DNA from: Bacteroidales bacterium
GTDB lineage: Bacteria > Bacteroidota > Bacteroidia > Bacteroidales > GCA-2711565
Direction of reading: 5' to 3'
DNA length: 5,621 bases
Assembly: GCA_029931995.1 (NCBI GenBank)
Contig: JAOZQX010000114.1
Coordinates: 1 to 5,621, forward strand
Each line of letters begins with the position of its first letter. The first letter of the stretch is position 1. Shown here piece after piece: positions 1 to 5,621 of this stretch. Both the position numbers and the translations under genes were made by a program. Below the pieces are notes generated by a model. The model was not told where the DNA came from. It did no database searches and saw only the letters and a list, made by a program, of their open reading frames with translations.

Positions 1-3000
1 CCTCTTTTGGGGATTATACAAAATCCGTTGAAATCCGTAGCTCAAAAGACGTACTTGGAAAATCCATGAACAGAATGGTTGAAAGTTTTAAAACCGTTGT
101 TCAACAAACTAACAAAATTGCCAATGGGGATTATAGCACTAACATAAAACCCCGAAGCAAGAAAGACACTTTAGGTGTAGCGCTTTATGAAATGACTGAC
201 AAACTTCGCAGTTCATCAAAGGAGATTAATGATCAAGATTGGTTAAAAAGTGGTATAAATGAAATGGACAGTACACTAAGTGGCCAAACAGATATCAAAC
301 AATTATCGAACGATATTATTTCGTTTTTGTGTGGTTATTTAGATGCACAAGTTGGCTTATTCTACCTTATTGACGATAAAGGAGAACAGATAAAACTTAG
401 TTCTTCTTTTGCTTTTGCCGATAAAAAAAGGTTATTTAAGAAATTTGAAATTGGAGAAGGAATAATCGGACAAGTTGCAAAAGACAAAAAATTCATTACG
501 CTTAATGGTGAATTTGAAAACCTACCAGAGATAAACTTAGGATTTGGCACAAAAACACCAAAAAGTTTTGTTGCAGCACCTTTCACATACGAAGGAGAAC
601 TATTGGGAGTAATCTTACTCGGAACTGCAAACGAATTTATTTCACTTCAAACTCAATTTTTTAAAATTTGTTTGGATAGCATTGCAATAGCCGTTAACTC
701 AGTTCAAGCAAGAGAACGAGTAGAATTACTACTTAAACAAACTCAGGATCAAGCCAGTGAGCTAACAGTGCAGCAAGAAGAACTAAGACAAGCAAACGAA
801 GAACTTGAAGAACAGACCAAAGCATTAAGAATTTCGGAAGAGAACCTAAAAAATCAACAAGAAGAGCTAAAAGTTACAAATGAAGAACTTGAGGAGCGTA
901 CAAACGATCTTGAAATACAGCGTGATAACATCCGTGAGAAAAATGAAGAGCTGAAAAAAGCACAGGCTGAAATTGAACAAAAAGCACAAGATTTGCAAAA
1001 AGCAAGTCAATATAAAAGCGAGTTTTTGGCAAATATGTCGCACGAAATCAGAACTCCACTTAATAGTATCTTAGTTCTCTCACAGCTTCTTGGCGACAAT
1101 AAAAACAAACACTTAAATGAGAAAGAGGTTGAATTCTCAAAAACAATAAATTCGTCTGGCGCTGATTTATTAGATCTTATTAATGAAATTTTAGACTTAT
1201 CGAAAGTAGAAGCAGGTAAAATTGACCTGTACATTGAGGACTTATTTTTTGACGATATTGATCAGTTTATTAAACGAACCTTCTCTCCCCTAACTGATGA
1301 GAAGAAATTGAGTTTAGAATTTAATATCCAAAAAACTGTACCTGAAAGTATACGTACCGATGTTCAACGGGTTTATCAAATAATTAAAAATCTGCTTTCC
1401 AATGCTATCAAATTTACAGAAAAAGGCGGGGTTTCCGTTTCGGTATTTAGGCCTTCGACCGAAGTTGATTTATCGGCCAGTAAGCTAAACAGCAAAGATG
1501 CTATTGCCATTGCTGTAACCGATACGGGACTCGGAATTCCTGAGAATAAGCTTGAACTTGTTTTTGAAGCATTTAAACAAGTGGATGGTACAACCAGTCG
1601 AAAACATGGAGGAACGGGTCTTGGCTTACCCATTTCTAAAAGTTTTGCAGAGCTTTTAGGAGGAGAAATCCAACTTGAAAGTGAAGAAAACAAAGGGACT
1701 ACTTTCACACTCTATCTACCTTTGGTTCTAGAGGAGCTGCCAGAAACACTTCAAGAAAAAACAAAAAAAGAAATTACAATTCCTGCAAAGGAAAAAACGC
1801 CTAGAAAAGACAAGAAAAGGAATGAGAAATTAACTTCCAGCATTATAAATGACGATAAAGAAAATATTGAAGAAAGCGATAAATTCCTGCTTGTAATTGA
1901 GGATGATGAAAACTTTAGTAAGGTCCTTTATGAATTGGCACACGAAAAAGGTTTTAAATGCATTATTGCATTAGATGGCGAATCAGGTTTACATTATGCC
2001 GATTATTATCAGCCTCATGCTATTATTTTAGATATTGGCTTACCGGGAATAGATGGATACGAAGTAATGGACAGATTAAAGAATAATACTAAGACCAGAC
2101 ATATTCCTGTTCATTTTATTTCTGCTGCTGATAAATCGTTGGAAGCGATGAAAATGGGTGCAATTGGTTACTTAACAAAACCTGTAAGCCAAGGGAAACT
2201 TGATGAGGCATTTAAGAAAATTGAGAATATTATCTCGAAACCAATTAAGAAAGTACTCGTTGTTGAGGACGATAAAATAATGCAGAAAAGCATTGTAGAA
2301 TTACTTGATGATGAGAATATAAAAATTACTGCTGTTGAAACAGGCGGGGAGGCATATTCATTGCTTTTAAAAGAAAAGTTTGATTGTCAGATTTTAGACT
2401 TAGGTTTAAAAGATATGTCGGGTTTTGATCTCCTAGAGAAAATTAGAAAAAATAAAAAAATTATTGATCTGCCTATCATCATTTATACCGGTAAAGATTT
2501 ATCAAAAGAAGAAGAAACAAAGCTTAATAAATATGCAGATAGTATTATTCTAAAAGGAGCCTTGTCATTTGAACGCCTCTTATCCGAAACAACTTTATTT
2601 TTACATCAGCTTGAAGCAGATATGCCTGAGGAAAAACGAAAAATCCTAAAAAACTTACACGATAAGGAAGCTGTTCTAGAAAATAAAAAAATATTAATTG
2701 TTGATGATGACATGCGTAATGTTTTTGCATTAAGCAGTCTTTTAGAAGATAAAGGAATGAAAGCTGTTGTTGCGAAAAATGGGAAAGAAGGACTTCAAAA
2801 ACTTCAGGAAAACAAGGACATTGATCTTGTATTGATGGACATAATGATGCCTGAAATGGATGGCTATGAGGCGACGCGTGAAATCAGGAAAAAGAAACAA
2901 TACAAAACCCTTCCTGTAATTGCACTAACAGCTAAAGCAATGAAAGAAGATAGAGAAAAATGTATTGCTGCCGGTGCAAACGATTACCTTGCAAAGCCAG

Positions 3001-3053
3001 TTGACACAGAAAAATTATTATCATTACTAAGAGTTTGGTTATATAATAAATAA
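1..3053 (+). CDS. Hybrid sensor histidine kinase (HAMP array-GAF-coiled coil-HisKA-HATPase-REC-REC-REC), 5' partial
   Basis: The reading frame is open from base 3 with no stop before the first ATG at 66, and the residues before that ATG are HAMP-like, so the true start lies outside the window. Residues are numbered from the ATG at 66. Domains: end of one HAMP (bases 3-90) and a second HAMP (about 16-50); GAF sensor domain (about 70-212); long coiled coil (215-319); HisKA with phosphoacceptor H326 in NMSHEIRTPLN; HATPase with N box N442-N446, G1 DTGLG 486-490 and G2 HGGTGLGL 514-521; a charged linker (557-603); REC1 (607-720; D613/D614, D656, K705); REC2 (728-848; D735/D736, D778, T808, K830); REC3 (874-993; D881/D882, D925, T955, K977). 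All catalytic and receiver residues are present, so it should autophosphorylate and relay phosphate internally. No DNA-binding output or Hpt domain is seen. Any periplasmic or membrane part would lie upstream. It overlaps cheR by one base, which implies co-expression. Family assignment is secure; the signal and output are unknown. Confidence 0.95.
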   Translation, partial: SFGDYTKSVEIRSSKDVLGKSMNRMVESFKTVVQQTNKIANGDYSTNIKPRSKKDTLGVALYEMTDKLRSSSKEINDQDWLKSGINEMDSTLSGQTDIKQLSNDIISFLCGYLDAQVGLFYLIDDKGEQIKLSSSFAFADKKRLFKKFEIGEGIIGQVAKDKKFITLNGEFENLPEINLGFGTKTPKSFVAAPFTYEGELLGVILLGTANEFISLQTQFFKICLDSIAIAVNSVQARERVELLLKQTQDQASELTVQQEELRQANEELEEQTKALRISEENLKNQQEELKVTNEELEERTNDLEIQRDNIREKNEELKKAQAEIEQKAQDLQKASQYKSEFLANMSHEIRTPLNSILVLSQLLGDNKNKHLNEKEVEFSKTINSSGADLLDLINEILDLSKVEAGKIDLYIEDLFFDDIDQFIKRTFSPLTDEKKLSLEFNIQKTVPESIRTDVQRVYQIIKNLLSNAIKFTEKGGVSVSVFRPSTEVDLSASKLNSKDAIAIAVTDTGLGIPENKLELVFEAFKQVDGTTSRKHGGTGLGLPISKSFAELLGGEIQLESEENKGTTFTLYLPLVLEELPETLQEKTKKEITIPAKEKTPRKDKKRNEKLTSSIINDDKENIEESDKFLLVIEDDENFSKVLYELAHEKGFKCIIALDGESGLHYADYYQPHAIILDIGLPGIDGYEVMDRLKNNTKTRHIPVHFISAADKSLEAMKMGAIGYLTKPVSQGKLDEAFKKIENIISKPIKKVLVVEDDKIMQKSIVELLDDENIKITAVETGGEAYSLLLKEKFDCQILDLGLKDMSGFDLLEKIRKNKKIIDLPIIIYTGKDLSKEEETKLNKYADSIILKGALSFERLLSETTLFLHQLEADMPEEKRKILKNLHDKEAVLENKKILIVDDDMRNVFALSSLLEDKGMKAVVAKNGKEGLQKLQENKDIDLVLMDIMMPEMDGYEATREIRKKKQYKTLPVIALTAKAMKEDREKCIAAGANDYLAKPVDTEKLLSLLRVWLYNK
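3..215 (+). repeat. Tandem HAMP units in the kinase (poly-HAMP array, left part cut off)
   Basis: Two units share the pattern G-D-Y, a short connector, then K-D-x-L-G and an amphipathic helix. The G-D-Y motifs start at bases 9 and 126, 117 nt (39 codons) apart. The ten bases ggggattata are identical at 9-18 and 126-135, and KDVLG and KDTLG follow at matching distances. HAMP units pass conformational signals along a helical bundle; serial arrays are known in receptors and kinases. More units may lie upstream. The unit boundaries are approximate. Confidence 0.7.
771..1022 (+). repeat. Three 28-residue coiled-coil repeats leading into the kinase H box
   Basis: Residues 236-263, 264-291 and 292-319 (numbered from the ATG at 66) align without gaps as three units of exactly four heptads. 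They begin QQEEL, QQEEL and KNEEL; the first two also share N-E-E-L-E-E at the same offset, while the third is more diverged. At DNA level the units start at 771, 855 and 939. The helix joins the GAF domain to HisKA and ends directly before FLANMSHEIRTP, so it is the signalling helix that carries input to the kinase core. Glutamate pairs fall at 238/239, 245/246, 266/267, 273/274 and 294/295. Similar EEL-rich helices occur in related hybrid kinases, so the motif is a family trait and not unique to this gene. Confidence 0.8.
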
Positions 3054-3055
3054 TG
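3051..3055 (+). promoter_or_regulatory. TAATG stop/start overlap coupling kinase and cheR translation
   Basis: The kinase TAA (3051-3053) shares its last A with the cheR ATG (3053-3055). The upstream bases are A/T-only with no Shine-Dalgarno-like purine block, so re-initiation by the terminating ribosome is the likely way cheR is translated. This ties the two proteins together in stoichiometry. The overlap is seen directly; the coupling is inferred. Confidence 0.75.
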
Positions 3056-3904
3056 AATAATCTGGACATTAAAAACCAAGCCACAATAAACATTGAAGTT
3101 ATACTGCTTCTGGAAGCAATTTTTCAGAAATACGGTTATGATTTCAGAGATTATAGTAAAGCCCACATAAAAAGAAGGATATTGCATCGCATGTCTACTT
3201 CTCGCTTCAGCACTATTTCCGAGATGCAACATAAAGTTTTGAATGATGAAGCATTCTTTGAGCAAATTCTTAAAGATTTCTCAATCAATGTAACTGAGAT
3301 GTTTCGCGATCCAAGCTTCTATTTAAAATTCAGAGAAGATATTATTCCAATATTAAAAACCTATCCTTTCATAAAAATTTGGCATGCAGGCTGTTCAACC
3401 GGAGAGGAAGTTTACTCAATGGCTATTATTTTAAAAGAAGAAGGAATATATGATCGCTGCCAAATATATGCAACCGATTTTAATCAGGTAGTTATTCAAA
3501 AAGCAAAGGAAGGAATATACCCAATAAATAAGGTAAAAGAATTTACTTACAACTATCAAAAAGCCGGAGGAATAAATTCATTCTCTGATTATTATACAGC
3601 TAAATACGAATCGGCTATTTTAAACACAGATTTAAAAAAGAATATTGTATTTGCTGATCACAACCTTGTTACGGATAAGGTTTTTGCTGAAGTTCATTTA
3701 CTGGTTTGTCGCAATGTTTTGATTTATTTCAACAAGCAATTACAAGATAAAGTTATTAGATTATTTAATGAGAGTATTATTCCTGGAGGATATTTATGTT
3801 TAGGTTCAAAAGAAAGCCTCCGTTTCTCTGACAGCTTCCATCATTTTGACACTATTGATGATGATGAAAAAATTTATAAACGAAAACTACATTTTAAACG
3901 ATAG
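3053..3904 (+). CDS. cheR: CheR-type protein-glutamate O-methyltransferase
   Basis: At 283 residues it is the usual length for CheR, which transfers methyl groups from S-adenosylmethionine to glutamates of receptor-like helices in the cytoplasm. The N-terminal helical CheR domain covers about residues 14-70, followed by the methyltransferase domain (about 80-275). Visible motifs are VTEMFRDP (80-87), the SAM-binding loop HAGCSTGEE (111-119), ATDFNQ (140-145) starting the second nucleotide-fold strand, CRNVLIYF (219-226), and GGYLCLGSKESL (245-256). The start is the ATG within TAATG, overlapping the kinase stop by one base. The next in-frame Met (residue 47) would cut the N-terminal domain. 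No Shine-Dalgarno is visible, so translation probably depends on ribosomes finishing the kinase. With no methyl-accepting chemotaxis receptor in view, the substrate is uncertain; the neighbouring kinase is the simplest candidate (inference). Family assignment is very secure. Confidence 0.96.
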   Translation: MNNLDIKNQATINIEVILLLEAIFQKYGYDFRDYSKAHIKRRILHRMSTSRFSTISEMQHKVLNDEAFFEQILKDFSINVTEMFRDPSFYLKFREDIIPILKTYPFIKIWHAGCSTGEEVYSMAIILKEEGIYDRCQIYATDFNQVVIQKAKEGIYPINKVKEFTYNYQKAGGINSFSDYYTAKYESAILNTDLKKNIVFADHNLVTDKVFAEVHLLVCRNVLIYFNKQLQDKVIRLFNESIIPGGYLCLGSKESLRFSDSFHHFDTIDDDEKIYKRKLHFKR

Positions 3905-3919
3905 TTAAGCACTTACAAA

Positions 3920-4486
3920 ATGAAGCCAAGAATAATTGTTATCGGTAGTTCAGCTGGAGGCCTACAAGCCTTAAAAATAATTTTTTCTTTATTCAAAAAT
4001 GATTTTTCTATACCAATTATCGTAGTGCAACATATTAGTCCACACTCAGACAACTACATTACTACATACCTTGATAAAATTTGTAAAATAAAAGTAAAAG
4101 AAGCCAATGAAAAGGAAATCATAGAGGATGGAACTATTTATTTTGCACCTCCTAATTTTCATTTATTATTAGAAGAAAATTTTACTTTTTCACTTTCGAC
4201 AGAAGAAAGGGTGAATTTTGCCCGGCCTTCGATTGACGTTTTATTTGAAACAGCAGCTTTTGCCTACGGAAATAATGTTGTTGGAATTATTTTAACCGGT
4301 GCGAATTTTGATGGTGCAGCAGGCCTAAAAACAATCAAGAAATATGGCGGAACAACAATTGTTCAAGATCCGAAAACAGCAGAAGTTGACACAATGCCAA
4401 GTAGTGCAATTAGAGAAAGTAAAGTGGATCACATATTGTCTTTAGAGGAAATAGCAAAACTCTTAATTAGTTTGAATAAAGAATAA
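3920..4486 (+). CDS. cheB: Stand-alone CheB-type protein-glutamate methylesterase (no receiver domain)
   Basis: This 188-residue protein is only the catalytic half of classical CheB (about 350 residues with an N-terminal receiver). It removes methyl groups added by CheR and may deamidate glutamines. The expected catalytic triad is complete: S11 in IGSSAGG (8-14), H38 in VVQHIS (35-40) and D131 in LTGANFDGA (125-133). The late motif DTMPSSAI (157-164) is also present. The start lies immediately before the first core strand and 15 nt after the cheR stop, so no receiver has been lost through a misplaced start. No good Shine-Dalgarno is visible. Because the phosphorylation switch that controls classical CheB is absent, its activity must be constitutive or set by contact with another protein, perhaps one of the three kinase receivers (inference). 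It sits in the same operon as the kinase and cheR. Confidence 0.94.
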   Translation: MKPRIIVIGSSAGGLQALKIIFSLFKNDFSIPIIVVQHISPHSDNYITTYLDKICKIKVKEANEKEIIEDGTIYFAPPNFHLLLEENFTFSLSTEERVNFARPSIDVLFETAAFAYGNNVVGIILTGANFDGAAGLKTIKKYGGTTIVQDPKTAEVDTMPSSAIRESKVDHILSLEEIAKLLISLNKE

Positions 4487-4530
4487 TATTTTAATATTTA
4501 GTATATTTAGATTTTTGAATTATATAGCCA

Positions 4531-5337
4531 ATGCCAATTGCTAAGTTAGATCATATTAAATTGTACTACGAAGTTCATGGAAAAGGTGAGCCTCTGCTTA
4601 TGTTAACTGACCTTGCAGATGATATTCAAACCTGGCAATTCATTATTTCCAACCTATCAAAACATTTTCAGCTTATTTTAGTCGACAATAGGGGCTCTGG
4701 TAGAAGCGATACGCCTAATACCGAGTATAGTATTGAACAGTTTGCCGACGACAGTATTGCTTTACTCGACTTCCTTAACATTTCGCAAGCACACCTTTTG
4801 GGACACGGTATGGGAGGCTTTATTGCACAAGAAATTGCTATCCGTCATCCTGAGCGTGTACTTAAGTTAGTATTAGAATGCACAGCACCTTACTCAACCA
4901 TACGTAATAATCAACTATACCGTATTTTCGAAGAATTGATTGAAAATGAGATAGACAAAGCGCTTTGGTATAAAACTTTTTATTATTGGTTATATTCTCA
5001 CAAGTTTTTAATGGATTTTGAGTTTATGGATGCCCTAATTCAATTCAATCTTAATTATCCCCATGCACAAAGTATAATTGGGTTTAAAAGACAAATTGAA
5101 GCTGTTAGTAAATTTGATTCCAGAACGCAATTATCTAAAATAACTGCCGAAACACTTGTAATCATTGGTGAAGAAGACATATTAGTTAGAGCCAAGGATG
5201 CTGAAAAACTTTATCAGGGGATTACTATGGCCTCTTATCCGATCTTTATTGAGAACTGCGCACATACAATACATAATGAGGATCCAAAGACCTTTGTTCA
5301 CACAATACTTGGTTTTCTTTACAAATATATCAGGTAA
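4531..5337 (+). CDS. Alpha/beta-hydrolase-fold protein with degenerate active site (probable pseudoenzyme)
   Basis: The 268 residues have the length and order of a single-domain alpha/beta hydrolase: early strands, conserved VDNRGSGRSDTP (51-62), the nucleophile-elbow region LLGHGMGGFIAQEIA (89-103), a helical cap (about 120-190), the acid-bearing strand IIGEED with D216, and the histidine region CAHTIHNEDP with H245. The elbow is normally G-x-S-x-G. Here it reads G91-H-G93-M-G95, with glycine (GGT, 4807-4809) in place of the nucleophile serine. The oxyanion loop after strand 3, usually HG or xG, reads T26-D27. Acid and histidine are kept, and the frame is intact to the stop, so this is not an obviously decaying gene. 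Classical ester hydrolysis is not expected; ligand binding or a scaffold role is possible. No signal peptide is seen, so it is cytoplasmic. It lies 44 nt after cheB in the same direction, so operon membership is plausible but not certain. The specific function is unknown. Confidence 0.88.
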   Translation: MPIAKLDHIKLYYEVHGKGEPLLMLTDLADDIQTWQFIISNLSKHFQLILVDNRGSGRSDTPNTEYSIEQFADDSIALLDFLNISQAHLLGHGMGGFIAQEIAIRHPERVLKLVLECTAPYSTIRNNQLYRIFEELIENEIDKALWYKTFYYWLYSHKFLMDFEFMDALIQFNLNYPHAQSIIGFKRQIEAVSKFDSRTQLSKITAETLVIIGEEDILVRAKDAEKLYQGITMASYPIFIENCAHTIHNEDPKTFVHTILGFLYKYIR

Positions 5338-5340
5338 GTA

Positions 5341-5621
5341 TTATTTTCCAGATTCTTTAAAAATCACCGTTTCATAAACAAAAATATTGGCCAATCGCCA
5401 ACCATCCCAACCAATACCAACTTTTAATTCAGAACAATTTCCAAGAAACTCTTCAATATCCCAATCATAATTTTCGGCAACCTGCGGTAAAAAAGTTCCG
5501 CTCATTCCATCCTTTTCAATATAAATCCCATGTTTTCCTAATTCAATCTCAGAGATATTATCAACTTTTCGCATCGGACTTACAACTGATATCTCAATGA
5601 ACAGCTTTGGAACTTCTTTTT
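5341..5621 (-). CDS. AMMECR1-domain protein (AmmeMemoRadiSam system protein A-like), C-terminal part
   Basis: The minus-strand frame stays open to the right edge. Upstream of the first internal Met (5572-5574) it still encodes the typical AMMECR1 stretch KLFIEISVVSP, so that Met is not the start and the gene is cut at its 5' end. About 92 residues are visible. Family hallmarks are EISVVSPMRKV, GKHGIYIEKDGMSGTFLPQVA, and the ending WDIEEFLGNCSELKVGIGWDGW. The conserved LRGCIG-type motif of the family should lie outside the window. AMMECR1 proteins occur in all domains of life. In bacteria they are often encoded near a Memo-like protein and a radical SAM enzyme; the biochemical role is not settled. 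The gene converges on the hydrolase with a 3-nt gap between stop codons, so it is a separate transcription unit. Confidence 0.9.
   Translation of the reverse strand, partial: KEVPKLFIEISVVSPMRKVDNISEIELGKHGIYIEKDGMSGTFLPQVAENYDWDIEEFLGNCSELKVGIGWDGWRLANIFVYETVIFKESGK

Noticed and set aside
66..68. ATG at 66 as the true start of the kinase
   Set aside because: The frame is open to base 3 and the upstream residues form part of a HAMP unit homologous to the next one, so the ATG is internal.
1376..1708. 110-residue open frame on the minus strand inside the kinase
   Set aside because: It lies wholly opposite the conserved HATPase region, its translation is low-complexity (S/L/P-rich) with no recognisable domain, and the plus-strand frame fully explains the sequence. 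The same applies to the other minus-strand frames at 362-586, 1007-1234, 2545-2730 and 2984-3265.
4487..4530. Possible Bacteroidota promoter for the hydrolase (TATATTTA at 4502-4509, or TAGATTTT at 4508-4515, resembling TAnnTTTG)
   Set aside because: Each is one base off the -7 consensus, but no TTTG-like -33 element lies at the expected 19-21 nt upstream; the nearest TTTG (4471-4474) is 27 nt away. In such AT-rich sequence this match is expected by chance.
4531..5337. Hydrolase gene as a decaying pseudogene
   Set aside because: The frame is intact over the full family length, the fold motifs, acid and histidine are conserved, and only the nucleophile and oxyanion positions are altered. This fits a pseudoenzyme better than a pseudogene.
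5572..5574. Minus-strand Met at 5572-5574 as the start of a 77-residue protein
   Set aside because: The preceding codons to the window edge encode conserved AMMECR1 sequence (KLFIEISVVSP), so the gene is a longer one cut by the window.

Overview
The window looks like a piece of a Bacteroidota chromosome. The DNA is AT-rich, the starts lack clear Shine-Dalgarno sequences and are preceded by A/T-rich leaders instead, and the gene content (a poly-HAMP/GAF hybrid histidine kinase with several receivers, plus CheR and CheB without other chemotaxis genes) is common in free-living Bacteroidota, possibly a marine member such as the Marinilabiliales. This placement rests on general character, not on a marker gene. 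No RNA genes, mobile elements, CRISPR arrays or large non-coding stretches are visible. The window is almost fully coding.

Layout: (1) Bases 1-3053 (+) hold the C-terminal ~1016 residues of a very large hybrid histidine kinase whose start lies upstream of the window: HAMP array, GAF, a coiled coil of three 28-residue units, HisKA/HATPase, then three receiver domains. (2) CheR methyltransferase (3053-3904, +) overlaps the kinase stop by one base (TAATG). (3) A receiver-less CheB methylesterase (3920-4486, +) follows after 15 nt. (4) An alpha/beta-hydrolase-fold protein (4531-5337, +) follows after 44 nt. Its nucleophile serine is replaced by glycine and its oxyanion-loop glycine is also missing, so it looks like a pseudoenzyme. 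(5) On the other strand, ending 3 nt from the hydrolase, is the C-terminal part of an AMMECR1-domain protein (5341-5621, -), which runs off the right edge.

How they fit together: kinase, CheR and CheB form a tight co-directional cluster. No CheA, CheW or methyl-accepting receptor is in view, so CheR and CheB most simply act on the kinase itself or on something it contacts, giving a sensory kinase with methylation-based adaptation (inference). The kinase coiled coil carries glutamate pairs at 7-residue spacing, which makes it a testable candidate substrate. The degenerate hydrolase could be a ligand-binding accessory of the same pathway or an unrelated neighbour; sequence alone does not decide. 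The AMMECR1 gene is convergent and belongs to a separate transcription unit.
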